Positions 34,001 to 43,443 are shown, counted from the stretch's first letter. The stretch is 64,000 bases of DNA from Selenomonas sputigena ATCC 35185 (GCF_000208405.1 NC_015437.1:62001-126000), one strand, 5' to 3'. Numbers and translations: made by a program. The notes: generated from the sequence alone by a model not told the origin.

Positions 34001-37000
34001 CTACAAAGTGACGCTGACCACGGGTGAGATCGAGAACTCGGGCGGCGCGGGCATCATGAACATCGGCGAGGGCAGCACGCTGAACCTCTATACGAACAAT
34101 ATCACGAATCTCGCAGCGCACGGGAGCAGTCCGTCCGTCACGGGCACGGGCACACTCGGCATCGGAACGTACAACGGCTCGAAGACCATCGGGCTTGGCG
34201 ACGGTGCGACGGGCGACCTGCAGTTGACGAACAATAAGTTCACACAGGTATTCGGCTCGAACTTCTCGCATTACGCCATCGGCAACGGTACGCAGGGTAC
34301 GATCAATGTGAAAAATTCTTCCCTCGGGAAGGACGTGACACTGCAGGCGGATAACATCAACTTCGCAGGGGATATGACGCTTGCGGCGGGCAAGACGCTC
34401 GTTGTCAACGCCAAGACGGCGGCGAACCAGACGGCGGGCAAGATTACGGCGGCGAATCTCGCCGCCGTCGGCGGCAACATCGCGCTCGAACAGGCGAACG
34501 AAATCGGCACGCTCGCCGCCGACGCCCTCTCCGTCAAGGTCAAGTCGAACGCCTTGACGATCGGCGAGATCACGACGCCTGCGGGCGCTCCCGTTCCCTC
34601 GCGCACGATCACGGGCGTCAAGGCGGGCGAGTCCGGCGGCACGGCGGGCGACGTCGTGCTTTCGGCGGACGCCATGACCTTCACCGAAGGCGTCGAGGGC
34701 AAGGGCAATCTCACCGTGCAGCAGGCAAATGCGGCGACGAACCTCAATGTCGGCGCGACGGGTACAGGGCTGAATCTGCCTGCGAGTCTCTTCGGCGGCG
34801 CGAAGATCAAGGACGGCTTCAAGCATGTCTATCTCGGCCGCGAAGATGCGACGGGCGCGACAAAGGTCGGCGGCAATCTGAACTTCGTCGATCCGACAAC
34901 GATCCGCTCAGGGAAAACCGCAGGCTCGATGACGGTCGACGGTTCGGCGAACATTCAGACGAACGGCAACGACTTCGCACTCGAATCGAAGGATTTGACG
35001 ACGGCGGCGGGAAGCTCCATCGATACGGGCACGGGCGCGCTCACGCTCAAGACCGATGCGATGAACTTGAACGGCAAGATGAAGGGCAAAAAGGCGCTCA
35101 ATATCCTGCCGATCTCGCACGATCGCGACATCAAGCTCGGCGGCGAAGTGAACGATCCCGCGAAGCTCTCGCTGCTCGACAAGTATTTCAATGGAAACAA
35201 CCGTCAGTTCTGGGAGTATGAGATCATCAACATCGGCGACCGTGGCGGCGGCGGACGTCTCTATCAGAGCGGCACGATCGACATGCCGTTCACCGTCAAC
35301 ATCCAGCAGGCGATCACGAGCGGCCAAGGCGGCGTCAACCTCTCCGGCTCGATCAAGACGCACGGCAGGGACTATACCGTCGCCAGCCGCGAGGTCAATC
35401 TCGACGATGCGCATATCAATGCCGACGGCGCCGACCGCGATCATGACGGTAACGTCGCCATCCAGGCGGACAAGCTCAACACGGCGAACGGCAGCACGAT
35501 CACGGGTCACGGCGACGTCTCCTTCGACACCTATACGCCGGACAAGACGCTCAACTTCGGCACGCCCGGCGCGGGCGGCTCTGCCTCCGATCCCACACTT
35601 CCGTCCGACATCTTCAGCGGCACGGGACTCCTGCGTAAGAATTCCGACGGCAAGGGCTTCCGCAAAATCCGCATCGGCGGAACGAATGCAGGCGATATCA
35701 AGGTCGGTAATGTCGACCTGCCCGAGGGGCTTGCCGATGCCGTATCCATCAAGACGAACAAAGATGTCACCTCGACGGGTGTCTTGAAATCCGTTCCGAC
35801 GCTCGAAGTAGATGCACATAACGTAAATCTCACGGGGCCGAACGAGATCAAGAATCTCGGTAATATCACGTCCGCGACGGGCGTTTCCGTCGAGACGAAG
35901 GGCGGAACGAACGTCACGGGGGTTATCAAGGGGAATAACGCCGCCATCAATATCAAGAACAAGGACGGCGGCAACGTCACGATTGCGCCCGGCGGGCAGA
36001 TCGTCGGCACGGGCACGTCCGATGTCCTCATCGAGGCGAAGGGCGGCGCCTTCAAGAACAAGGGCGGCGCGAACGCCATCCAGACCGCGCCCGGTCAGCG
36101 CTATGTCGTGCATACGGAGGACTCCGTCGAGAACGAGATCGACGGTCTCGTCTTCGAGTTCCGCCGCTACGGCACGGACTACACGCAGCGCGGATCGGTC
36201 ACGATTCCGCCCGGCAAGAACGCCATGTTCTACAAGTACCAGCCCGAACTCAAGCTCTACTCGACGCGTGCCTACGGCGATGACAACGCGGCCTTCTTCA
36301 ACTCGACGGCGGGCTTCCATATCGAAGACGACGGCAACCTCAAGCGTCGTGCGCTCGACAAGACGGAGGTCGACTATATCCGCAACCATGTGCAGGATTC
36401 GGGCACGCATAACTTCGGCACGACGAAGCTGACAAATGTCAATGCCGACGTCAATACGGCGGACGGCACAGTGACGAATGCGATGACCGATGTCACCAGA
36501 CGTGCGGGCACGCATACCTATGGCTCGAATTCGAGCATTGCCAATGAGAAGATCACCTATCAGGGACATAACGACCTCAACTACAAGATTACGGTCGACT
36601 ACCGCATCGTGCCGCGCGTCGTCACGGTCACGGGCAAGACATCGACCGTAAACTACGATGGCAATCCGCACAGCTATACGGGCAACGCGGGCGTTACATT
36701 CTCGAACTTCGCGAACAGCCAGACGGAAAATACAACGGGACTTCTCTCGGGGGCTGTTTCCTATACCCCGATTGCGGACGCGGCGAAGACATCGGGCTAC
36801 GCGCAGGGCGCTGTCCATGCGGGCGAGTACAGTGTTGACTTGAAAAACAGCACGCTCTCCGCGACGAACTACAAGTTCAAGTACGTTCCGGGCAAGCTCA
36901 CCATTAAGCCCATCGACATTCACTTCACCGCGCCGAGCGGCGAGCGCATTTACGGCACGGCAAACGACAGCGTGACGATTCCCACACCGTCGTATACGGG

Positions 37001-40000
37001 ATCGCTTGTCTCCGGCGACAGCTTCGCCAAGTATACCGTCACAGCGGTTGATGGCGGCGGTAACGCTGTCACCGAGCGCACGGGTGTCGGATCGTACACG
37101 ATGTCGCTCCAAGGCGTTGCTCTTACCACGGGCAGCCGCAGTCTTGCGACGGATTATAACATCACATCCGGCACGGGCACGCTGACCATCAAGAAGCGTG
37201 CGCTGACCATCACAGCGGGCGACAAGAGCCGCGTCTACGGCGATGCGAACACGACGGCGGGTTATGTCAATCACACGGCGAAGGTCAACGTCGCTGCGGC
37301 TACCGCAACGACGGGACTCGTCAACGGCGACGCCATCGACGATGTGACGGAGACGATTGACCCGACAGCGACCGCCACGACGAATGCGGGCACAGCAGGC
37401 CTTTGGACAAAGGCAAGCGCCGCGCACTTCTCGTCAGGCACGGCGGCGAACTATGACATCACCTACGTCAACGGACACTTCAACATCACGAAGCGGCCGC
37501 TGACGCTCGTCGCGGGCGACAAGAGCCGCATCTACGGCACGGCGAACAGCACCGCAAACTATGTGAACGGTACGAATCTCTTCCGCGTCAAGTCGGGCAC
37601 GAACCTCGTCAACGGCGATGCGGTTTCGACCGTCACGGAGACGATTGATGCGCGTGCGACCGTCACGACGGACGCAGGTACGGCAGGACTCAAGACGAAG
37701 ATTGCAAATGCCGTCTTCGGCACGGGAAATGCCAATAACTACGACATCTCCTACGAGGACGGCAGCTTTGCCATCACGCCGCGTGACTTGACGCTCCGTG
37801 CGGGCAGCAAGACGCGCATCTACGGCACGGAGAACTCGACTGCCGTCTACACGGGCGGCACATCGAAGTTCCGCGCCGACGGGGCGACGGCGACGACGGG
37901 ACTCGTGAACGGCGATACTATCGCTGACGTTGATGAATCGACGGATGCCCTCGTTACGACGAACGCCGGTACAGCGGGACTCAAGACGCAGATTGCCAAT
38001 GCACGCTTCGGCGCGGGCAGGGCATCGAATTACAACATTCACTATGTGGACGGCGGCTTCGATATCACGAAGCGCGACCTCTACATCACGGCGGGCGATA
38101 AGAGCCGCATCTACGGCGACGCCAACGAAACGGCGCACTATGTGAACGGCACGAACCGTCTCAACGTGCGTGCGGCAGACGCGACGACGGGGCTTGCGAA
38201 CGGTGATCGGATTTCATCCATTACGGAGACGATTGATCCGTCGGCAACCGTCACGACGAACGCCGGCACGGCAGGTCTTTGGACAAAGGTAAGCGCCGCG
38301 CAGTTCTCGCATGGTACGGCGGCGAACTACAACATCCACTACGCAGACGGCGCGTTCACCATTACGAAGCGTGCATTGACTCTCCTTGCGGGCGATAAGA
38401 GCCGCATCTACGGCACGGCGAACACGACGGCGGGCTATGTCAATGGCACGAATCTCTTCCGCGTCAAGGCGGGCACGAACCTCGTCAACGGCGATACGGT
38501 TTCGACCGTCGCGGAGACGATTGATTCGCGTGCGACCGTCACGACGGATGCAGGAACGGCAGGACTCAAGACGAAGATTGCAAATGCCGTCTTCGGCACG
38601 GGCAATGCCAATAACTACGACATCTCCTACGAGGACGGCAGCTTCGCCGTCACGCCGCGCGACTTGACGCTTCGTGCGGGAAGCAAGACGCGCATCTACG
38701 GCACGGAGAACTCGACCGCCGTCTACACGGGCGGCACATCGAAGTTCCGCGCCGATGCCTCGACCGCCACGACGGGGCTCGTAAACGGCGACGCGGTCGC
38801 TGACGTCGATGAATCGACGGACGCCCTCGTCACGACGAACGCCGGCACGGCGGGACTTAAGACGCAGATTGCCAATGCACGCCTCATGGGCAATCGTAAG
38901 GCATCGAATTACAACATCCACTATGTCGACGGCGGCTTCGACATCACGAAGCGCGACCTCTATATCAAGGGCGGCGATAAGAGCCGCGCTTACGGCGCAG
39001 CGAACAGTCTGGCGCAGTATGTGAACGGCACGAGCCGTATCAACGTGCGCCATGCCGACGCGACGACGGGACTGGTGAACGGCGATCGGATTTCCTCCAT
39101 CACGGAGACGATCGATCCGCTGGCGACCATCACGACGGATGCGGGCACGCCGCACCTCTGGACGCGCGTCTCTGACGTGCAGTTCGGCTCGGGGCTTGCC
39201 TCGAACTACACGATTCACTATGCGGACGGCAGCTTTGCCATCGTGCCGCGCGAGGTTCTCGTCACGGCGGGCAACGCTTCGCGCGACTATGGTGCACCGA
39301 ACCCCGTCGTCACCGAGTACACGGTTGAGCGCGGCGACTATACGTCAGAGCGCGGCCTCTTGGCGGGCGATGATCTCACGGGCGTCGCGACCTACTACGA
39401 TGCTGCCATTACGCCGCAGACGGCGGGCGGGACGTATGCAGGCGTCATTCACGTCGATCCCGCCTCCGTCAATGCAGGCTATCGAGGTGCGACGGCGCTT
39501 TCCAACTATCGCTTCAGCTATGCGCCCGGTGCATTGAAGATCAATCTGCGCGGCTTTGACATGAGCACGCCCGAGGGCAGGGTCGTGACGACGGGCAGCA
39601 TCACAGCGTCCCAGATCATAGCGAACCTCAGCCATGGCCATACGGGCGGTGTCAGCGGCATGACGGGCATCGGCAGCGGCGGCGCGAGCATGCGCGGCGG
39701 TGCAGGAAGCATTGGTGGCACGAGCGCAGGCAGCGCCAACGCTGGAACGAGCAGCGGCAGCAGCGCCGGCACAACCGGCACAGCCGCAGGTGCGCCGTCT
39801 GCCGAGCAGCTGCACGATACATCGTTTGCCGACGGCGTTGCCGTCGACATGCCGAAAGATCTGGCGGCGACGAACTGGCAGAGCCGCGTCGTCGTCACGG
39901 CGGGCGGCGCTTCTGAAGCGCACGACTATGTCGAAGGCGCGGACGGCTCCTTCGGATTCGATCTCGCCAAGACGCGCGGCAACTACGGCATCCACGACGA

Positions 40001-40412
40001 GATTCCGGGTGGCACGTCGGAAGCCATCCCCGTCCTCTTCACGGACGGCGGCTCGCGCGACCTTGACGGCATCTACTCCGTCAACTACGGCCCAGGCAAG
40101 CTCGCCATCAAGCCCGCTTCGAAGAAGGTCGAGATCCCCGACCCCAAGGAGATCCGTCATGCTGCAGAGAAGGCTTTGAGCTTCCTCTACCAGACGAAGA
40201 ACGGAGCCTTCGAAGTCACCTTCGGCAACGGCATCGTCACGCTCTATCCGAAAGACGCGCCGGCGCTCAACATCGTCGTCAGCAAGGACAAGAAGGCCGA
40301 GCGCGCCGTCCTCGCCTCCGGTCTCCTGACCGCCATCGAGGACCTCGGCGTGACTCCCGTGGAGATCCGCGCCGTCTACATCTTCAAGGAACTCGGCGAA
40401 AGCGCAGAATAA
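30885..40412 (+). CDS. TpsA filamentous haemagglutinin, C-terminal part with MBG domains (after frameshift)
   Basis: 3,175 codons continuing the gene begun at 29000; together ~3,800 residues. It opens with NSLDLSGTITGDGD, which completes the VELRT of the first part. Beta-helix repeats rich in Gly/Ala/Thr/Lys extend to ~36.0 kb. YDG/MBG-type domains follow from ~36.6 to 39.5 kb (units with GDKSRIYG and TAGLKTKIANA), then a Gly/Ser-rich linker (~39.6-39.8 kb) and a C-terminal globular region. There is no toxin domain or sorting signal, so a surface adhesin is likely. This part has no start codon or ribosome binding site of its own near 30885. Confidence 0.85.
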   Translation, partial: NSLDLSGTITGDGDPAGTAKVWTLSDGKTINFGTGTGGLDLAGDTFTSTGKIQNFKKNTVGDAAKKANIIANGVTADEDLEMYTGAGTLTVSGAVNIASTHALTLGSKNAMTGAGVITADALKLDAADATVNLTGANAVKKLDGKAKGLTFKNSGNLTVGGETGLVTAAGGASLDVTGDLTVGAHGMTNAAGAMKLKASGTLKLDANAEVKSTGAAATSLEANTVEFASASKVSTAGGTIDVKTDALTLPAGAQGTLSSANGKVTVETKTSGKTMSVGSSSADVHMNDLDFINSGTGEVHLGNASTGNVEISTADVKAPLTVESGATLKFSGTLSNTAGKNTTFKANAVDFAAGANLAAGAGTMTMVTDAVTNWSNVTFADSNAKGTFALQPKTVGNFTVGGSSALVSDAGLGKLKAGNFYNVAIGTKENVGTATIAGIASGNLPKYTSILTKGKINVTGAVVGTSADTLALHADAPGATLGDGLSQSAPITVGNLLLLGKGSMDLSTQANKIENIAADMADGDLKLKNQTNMKVAVVENRTVTPKVNVDGLKTKSTDIKMDAGKKLTVAGNLRSTDDTKIEADDLDLGNNKVNVGKKLTLEKATKSQAINIGTGAGDWNINNSAYGEIKIGGATQTGNINIKGATFKKPSDIETTGDVTLTGATKAGADGKSDMKIKAHAATLPTASDTLAVKNLDLDLSGGIDLGLGKINGQKDGKVTAKGASASQDIYISDNAADAPSTEFRIAYRTINNTLDGFGGFDVAGEKHVYFYGGSVKKSINAAGKLGVEVRDNLTIEGKGTKLKIGADPTQAGHDPASVITGGFTVKQGKTVHVKGVDGTSKENGAEINIQTAGNIHLEQGATLKVEGNYAQATLNARNGDVVLNEDAKVQVAPGSTPVWVDVTGKKLQLDARAQLDSGTDTVGALRVHTDEIVTPTADDNTTNIVGKSGLVITRKTAGDLTLNNASTGAGLHVTSDQLNGKLFGKDFSELVLGDNRSQTVTIDGLEANNRVVVKTAETGKTVIGAGGLKVGTDGSGKDYKVTLTTGEIENSGGAGIMNIGEGSTLNLYTNNITNLAAHGSSPSVTGTGTLGIGTYNGSKTIGLGDGATGDLQLTNNKFTQVFGSNFSHYAIGNGTQGTINVKNSSLGKDVTLQADNINFAGDMTLAAGKTLVVNAKTAANQTAGKITAANLAAVGGNIALEQANEIGTLAADALSVKVKSNALTIGEITTPAGAPVPSRTITGVKAGESGGTAGDVVLSADAMTFTEGVEGKGNLTVQQANAATNLNVGATGTGLNLPASLFGGAKIKDGFKHVYLGREDATGATKVGGNLNFVDPTTIRSGKTAGSMTVDGSANIQTNGNDFALESKDLTTAAGSSIDTGTGALTLKTDAMNLNGKMKGKKALNILPISHDRDIKLGGEVNDPAKLSLLDKYFNGNNRQFWEYEIINIGDRGGGGRLYQSGTIDMPFTVNIQQAITSGQGGVNLSGSIKTHGRDYTVASREVNLDDAHINADGADRDHDGNVAIQADKLNTANGSTITGHGDVSFDTYTPDKTLNFGTPGAGGSASDPTLPSDIFSGTGLLRKNSDGKGFRKIRIGGTNAGDIKVGNVDLPEGLADAVSIKTNKDVTSTGVLKSVPTLEVDAHNVNLTGPNEIKNLGNITSATGVSVETKGGTNVTGVIKGNNAAINIKNKDGGNVTIAPGGQIVGTGTSDVLIEAKGGAFKNKGGANAIQTAPGQRYVVHTEDSVENEIDGLVFEFRRYGTDYTQRGSVTIPPGKNAMFYKYQPELKLYSTRAYGDDNAAFFNSTAGFHIEDDGNLKRRALDKTEVDYIRNHVQDSGTHNFGTTKLTNVNADVNTADGTVTNAMTDVTRRAGTHTYGSNSSIANEKITYQGHNDLNYKITVDYRIVPRVVTVTGKTSTVNYDGNPHSYTGNAGVTFSNFANSQTENTTGLLSGAVSYTPIADAAKTSGYAQGAVHAGEYSVDLKNSTLSATNYKFKYVPGKLTIKPIDIHFTAPSGERIYGTANDSVTIPTPSYTGSLVSGDSFAKYTVTAVDGGGNAVTERTGVGSYTMSLQGVALTTGSRSLATDYNITSGTGTLTIKKRALTITAGDKSRVYGDANTTAGYVNHTAKVNVAAATATTGLVNGDAIDDVTETIDPTATATTNAGTAGLWTKASAAHFSSGTAANYDITYVNGHFNITKRPLTLVAGDKSRIYGTANSTANYVNGTNLFRVKSGTNLVNGDAVSTVTETIDARATVTTDAGTAGLKTKIANAVFGTGNANNYDISYEDGSFAITPRDLTLRAGSKTRIYGTENSTAVYTGGTSKFRADGATATTGLVNGDTIADVDESTDALVTTNAGTAGLKTQIANARFGAGRASNYNIHYVDGGFDITKRDLYITAGDKSRIYGDANETAHYVNGTNRLNVRAADATTGLANGDRISSITETIDPSATVTTNAGTAGLWTKVSAAQFSHGTAANYNIHYADGAFTITKRALTLLAGDKSRIYGTANTTAGYVNGTNLFRVKAGTNLVNGDTVSTVAETIDSRATVTTDAGTAGLKTKIANAVFGTGNANNYDISYEDGSFAVTPRDLTLRAGSKTRIYGTENSTAVYTGGTSKFRADASTATTGLVNGDAVADVDESTDALVTTNAGTAGLKTQIANARLMGNRKASNYNIHYVDGGFDITKRDLYIKGGDKSRAYGAANSLAQYVNGTSRINVRHADATTGLVNGDRISSITETIDPLATITTDAGTPHLWTRVSDVQFGSGLASNYTIHYADGSFAIVPREVLVTAGNASRDYGAPNPVVTEYTVERGDYTSERGLLAGDDLTGVATYYDAAITPQTAGGTYAGVIHVDPASVNAGYRGATALSNYRFSYAPGALKINLRGFDMSTPEGRVVTTGSITASQIIANLSHGHTGGVSGMTGIGSGGASMRGGAGSIGGTSAGSANAGTSSGSSAGTTGTAAGAPSAEQLHDTSFADGVAVDMPKDLAATNWQSRVVVTAGGASEAHDYVEGADGSFGFDLAKTRGNYGIHDEIPGGTSEAIPVLFTDGGSRDLDGIYSVNYGPGKLAIKPASKKVEIPDPKEIRHAAEKALSFLYQTKNGAFEVTFGNGIVTLYPKDAPALNIVVSKDKKAERAVLASGLLTAIEDLGVTPVEIRAVYIFKELGESAE
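37190..39260 (+). repeat. Higher-order MBG-domain repeat array in tpsA
   Basis: Each MBG unit is ~97 codons. Three unit types (starting LTLVAGDKSRIYG, LTLRAGSKTRIYG, LYITAGDKSRIYG) follow in fixed order and the trio is repeated with a period of 876 bases: 37528 corresponds to 38404. DNA identity between the two trios is high, with whole phrases such as AVFGTGNANNYDISYEDGSF unchanged. Confidence 0.85.
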
Positions 40413-40425
40413 GCCGGCCGCAAGC

Positions 40426-40463
40426 CATAGAAAAAAGCCCCGTAATGGGGCTTTTTTCTATGG
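40426..40463. terminator. Bidirectional terminator between tpsA and Rpn copy 2
   Basis: CATAGAAAAAAGCCCC pairs fully with GGGGCTTTTTTCTATG. A-tract and T-tract on either side let it serve both converging genes. Confidence 0.9.
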
Positions 40464-40485
40464 CTGTATGTTTTGTGATGCAAGA

Positions 40486-41349
40486 TCAGCCTTTGACGAG
40501 CTGAGCGTACTTCGCGCGCTCTGCCGTCGGAATCTGAAGCACGTCCATCGCCTTTTCCATCGATACGTTGAAGCTTTTCATGATGTGGCAGATGGAAGCA
40601 GCCGTCGTTTGCATCACGCCTTGAGCCAATCCCTTTTCCATCGCTTCTTCGGCCCGCACTTCCAAAGCGCGTTCTTGATTCCAGGCGAAATTCAGCATAT
40701 CGAAAACCTCCTTCGTATGTTTTTGGCGGAAATAGTCTCTCAGATAGTCATGCGCGATGCAGTATTGTACTGCCTCGCCTATGGCGGACTCCAATGTGCC
40801 GCCCTTTTTGACGTGCTCGCGCACCTGTGCGACGAATACGCTGTAGCTTTTAAGCGAGGGGCATTTTTCTAAAATGGGGCGCTGCGGTTTGTCGTTGATG
40901 TTTAGAACGGTGACGTTTAGATCCATATCGCCTTTGCGCCCACCGAAAGCATCGCTGAGGTGATGTTCCCAACAGTCAGGCATTTCCGTGCTTCCGTTAT
41001 AGAATACATAGAATCTCGGTGCTGGCAGGGCGATGGATTCTCTTTTGTAGACAGCATCTTCATTTACATATTGACGATATATTTCCGCAAGGTACATGAA
41101 GAGTCGCAGGGGCATGTTTGCGTTGATGGTGCTTTGGTGCTCGGCAAGGAGCACATACTCGTTTCGGACGATGAATCCTACATCGTTCTTGATGCCGCTG
41201 AAAAGCGTCTCGTCAATAGTGGCGAGCGTTATGTCCTGGGGCGTTGCTTTGAGCCCCAGAAGGGCTTCGTAGATTTCCGGCAGACGTTCCCTGTTGTTGA
41301 AAATATCTCGGAACAGGGAATCCTTATAGGAACGTTTCGTTCTCCTCAC
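40486..41349 (-). CDS. Rpn-family PD-(D/E)XK nuclease, copy 2 (divergent)
   Basis: 287 residues, GTG start at 41349 with AAGGGGGTGA five bases upstream. Nuclease residues lie in SGIKNDVGFIV and LAEHQSTINANMPLR, matching the other two copies in layout but with low identity overall. The tail is ALEVRAEEAMEKGLAQGV then a C-terminal helical segment with DVLQIPTAERAKYAQL, unlike the MERVQELG ending of the others. Promoter on the minus strand: TTGTTT (41394-41399) and TATAAT (41370-41375), 18-base spacer. Confidence 0.82.
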   Translation of the reverse strand: MRRTKRSYKDSLFRDIFNNRERLPEIYEALLGLKATPQDITLATIDETLFSGIKNDVGFIVRNEYVLLAEHQSTINANMPLRLFMYLAEIYRQYVNEDAVYKRESIALPAPRFYVFYNGSTEMPDCWEHHLSDAFGGRKGDMDLNVTVLNINDKPQRPILEKCPSLKSYSVFVAQVREHVKKGGTLESAIGEAVQYCIAHDYLRDYFRQKHTKEVFDMLNFAWNQERALEVRAEEAMEKGLAQGVMQTTAASICHIMKSFNVSMEKAMDVLQIPTAERAKYAQLVKG

Positions 41350-41369
41350 AGAGTCACCCCCTTGACTGT

Positions 41370-41399
41370 ATTATACTATGAACTTCAAGGAGGAAACAA
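41370..41399 (-). promoter_or_regulatory. Promoter of Rpn copy 2
   Basis: On the minus strand TTGTTT, 18 bases, TATAAT. The transcript would begin ~15 bases before the GTG start, consistent with a very short leader. Confidence 0.55.
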
Positions 41400-41480
41400 G
41401 AAGGAGAGAGAAACAGAGTGGCGCACATTCCACCATTCTTAGGACGAAAACCCCTATTTCACCCTTCATGATTTTTTCAT

Positions 41481-41509
41481 TTGCGTTTTCCTCTGAGCTG
41501 TGCTATTCT
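41481..41509 (+). promoter_or_regulatory. Promoter of SLH porin 1
   Basis: TTGCGT (41481-41486), 17-base spacer, TATTCT (41504-41509). Gives a ~115-nt leader before the porin start, as is common for abundant envelope proteins with stable mRNAs. Confidence 0.65.
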
Positions 41510-41631
41510 AGTTTCACGAACCGAGGATACGGGTGAGGTTGAGCTTGAGGAAACATGGACACTCAGAGGAAGCCTCCTTGGAGCTTTGGTTCACAGCCAA
41601 ATTTCTATCTATCTTAAAGGAGGAGTTTCTC

Positions 41632-42831
41632 ATGAAGAAGACTCTCACAGCAGCGCTCACGACGGCTCTTGTCGTTGGTGCAGCCTCGACGACGTTCGCT
41701 GCGGCGAACCCGTTCAGCGATGTTCCTGCCGACCATTGGGCATACGATGCAGTAGCCCAGCTCGCCGATGACGGCGTCATCGAGGGCTATGGCGACGGCA
41801 CGTACCGCGGCCAGAACGAGATCACGCGTTACGAGATGGCGCAGATGGTCGCGAAGGCCATGGCGAAGGAAGACCAGGTCAATGCACAGCAGAAGGCCAT
41901 GATCGACCGCCTTGCCGCTGAGTTCAGCGAAGAGCTCAACAACCTCGGCGTCCGCGTCTCGAACCTCGAGAGCCGCATCGACAACGTCAAGTGGACGGGC
42001 AAGCTGCAGTACGAGTACACGCGTACGAAGTATGATGGCGTGGATGCGACGACGGAGCACGATCTCAAGTTCCGCCTTGAGCCGACGGCTACGGTCAACG
42101 ATCATTGGAAGGTCAAGGCTCGTCTCGATGCGAAGTGGGATACGAATAATGATACGGGTAAGGATGGCAACGTCAAGCTCAAGCGTGCCTATGTTGCCGG
42201 TCACTACGGCATCACGGATATCAATGCGGGCTTGATTCCCTACTACTCCGAGCAGGGCGTTGTGTTCGATGAGAACCTTTCGGGCGCCAGCGTCACGGTC
42301 GGCGCAGACCAGACGCTTTCCGGCACGTTGGTTGCTGGTCGTAAGCGCGAGGGCGGTGAGGCTTCGAATGTGCAGGGCGTGAACATCACGTGGAGGCCTA
42401 CGGAAGAGTTCACGGGAGCTGCCGAGTATTATCGTGCATCGGTGAGCGGCGAGTACAACAATATCTGGGGTATCGGTGCGACGTACAACATTGCCAAGAC
42501 CGCTGCTCTGAACGGTGGTTATTGGAAGAACACGACGCAGAACGATTCGGATATTAACCGCGCTTGGAATGTACAGCTTTCCTACAAGGGCGCTGAGCAG
42601 GAGAACATGCATAGCTTCGGTCTCTTCGCTGCATACCGCCGTCTCGGTGAGGCTGTCGCTGTAGAGCCGACGTTTGATGCCGTCAAGTCTGGCGAGAAGG
42701 GCTGGGAAGTCGGCGGCGACTACACGTTCGCGAAGAACATCGTCGGCACGCTCAAGTACTTCAACGGTAGGCACATCACGAGCGATACGAAGCTGAATCG
42801 CTTCTACGGCTCGCTTGAGTACTTCTTCTAA
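41632..42831 (+). CDS. OmpM-type porin with N-terminal SLH domain, copy 1
   Basis: 399 residues. Signal peptide (MKKTLTAALTTALVVGAAST, cleaved after FAAA), one SLH domain (residues ~25-75: NPFSDVPADHWAYDAVAQLA, GYGDGTYRGQNEITRYEMA), a coiled-coil spacer (~85-125), then a beta-barrel from WTGKLQYEYTR to the terminal FYGSLEYFF. In Negativicutes such proteins (Mep45/OmpM) bind polyamine-modified peptidoglycan through SLH and tether the outer membrane while acting as porins. AAAGGAGGAG precedes ATG 41632. Terminator at 42868. The second copy is at 59813. Confidence 0.93.
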   Translation: MKKTLTAALTTALVVGAASTTFAAANPFSDVPADHWAYDAVAQLADDGVIEGYGDGTYRGQNEITRYEMAQMVAKAMAKEDQVNAQQKAMIDRLAAEFSEELNNLGVRVSNLESRIDNVKWTGKLQYEYTRTKYDGVDATTEHDLKFRLEPTATVNDHWKVKARLDAKWDTNNDTGKDGNVKLKRAYVAGHYGITDINAGLIPYYSEQGVVFDENLSGASVTVGADQTLSGTLVAGRKREGGEASNVQGVNITWRPTEEFTGAAEYYRASVSGEYNNIWGIGATYNIAKTAALNGGYWKNTTQNDSDINRAWNVQLSYKGAEQENMHSFGLFAAYRRLGEAVAVEPTFDAVKSGEKGWEVGGDYTFAKNIVGTLKYFNGRHITSDTKLNRFYGSLEYFF

Positions 42832-42867
42832 GAAGTCGAAAACATCGTGCTTCGGCGCGGTGATGAA

Positions 42868-42898
42868 AGAACCCCCGCATTCGCGGGGGTTCTTTTTT
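42868..42898 (+). terminator. Intrinsic terminator of SLH porin 1
   Basis: AGAACCCCCGC pairs with GCGGGGGTTCT, followed by TTTTT. Confidence 0.92.
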
Positions 42899-42942
42899 GG
42901 TGCGTTTTTTGCTATAATGGAAACAGGTGGGAGGTGGAATCC

Positions 42943-43155
42943 ATGCGTGATTTCAAGAAATTTATGGAAGAAAATCGAGACAAGCTATATAAAATAGCTT
43001 ATGCAAACTGCAAACATGATGCCGAGGGGCATTGTCTCGTTCCTTCGGATGATCCATGGATGAAAGATGCCGAGGGAACCGCGCGGTCGCGTAACTTCGA
43101 TCCCGAAGGAGCGGAATGCATTAGCATCGCTGAAATCATCTATCGTAAAATCTGA
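42943..43155 (+). CDS. Small protein of unknown function
   Basis: 70 residues (MRDFKKFMEENRDKLYKIAY at the start, with CKHDAEGHC and DPWMKDAEGTARSRNFDPEG further on). Two Cys and two His in CKHDAEGHC could bind a metal, but the spacing is not a standard finger. TATAAT at 42912-42917 and a GGGAGGTGG ribosome binding site make it a convincing gene with its own terminator. Not recognised. Confidence 0.7.
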   Translation: MRDFKKFMEENRDKLYKIAYANCKHDAEGHCLVPSDDPWMKDAEGTARSRNFDPEGAECISIAEIIYRKI

Positions 43156-43156
43156 T

Positions 43157-43194
43157 AGGCTCGCAGTCGAAAATCGACTGTGAGCCTGTTTTTC
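43157..43194 (+). terminator. Intrinsic terminator
   Basis: AGGCTC-G-CAGTCGA pairs with TCGACTG-T-GAGCCT, then GTTTTT. Confidence 0.85.
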
Positions 43195-43315
43195 ATGTGC
43201 GCCGCCCTTACATGAAGTTGGTCCCTAGCATCGAGGGCTGTGGCAAGATATGCTGAAGTATGCTATACTTTATGCGTTGCCGCCCCTATACATGGCAATG
43301 GGAAGGGGGGTGCCG

Positions 43316-43420
43316 ATGTCATTGACTGCCTTTCTGCTCTCTATCATGGCTGGCGTAATTGCCAATTGCATCAGCAAATGGCTCGATGAGAGAGATGACG
43401 GCGACGAGCCTAGGGATTAA
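43316..43420 (+). CDS. Fst-like type I toxin peptide
   Basis: 34 residues: MSLTAFLLSIMAGVIANCI, then SKWLDERDDGDEPRD. A single membrane helix, the conserved WLDE after it and an acidic, disordered tail are the Fst/Ldr toxin pattern. GGGGGG lies five bases before the ATG, and TATACT (43264-43269) is the likely -10. The message ends at the terminator 43444-43477. The first codons contain a 16-base sequence repeated in the antisense RNA gene, so start-codon occlusion is expected. Found only as an unlabelled stretch shorter than usual gene limits. Confidence 0.72.
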   Translation: MSLTAFLLSIMAGVIANCISKWLDERDDGDEPRD

Positions 43421-43443
43421 GCCCACCTGCAATACGGGAATAG

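Noticed and set aside
33264-39218. Long Arg-rich minus-strand frames opposite tpsA
   Set aside because: Produced by the high GC and repetitive codons of the adhesin; no start signals or domains.
37190-39260. CRISPR-like regular repeats
   Set aside because: The periodicity is coding (97-codon MBG domains); there are no short palindromic repeats with unique spacers and no cas genes in the window.
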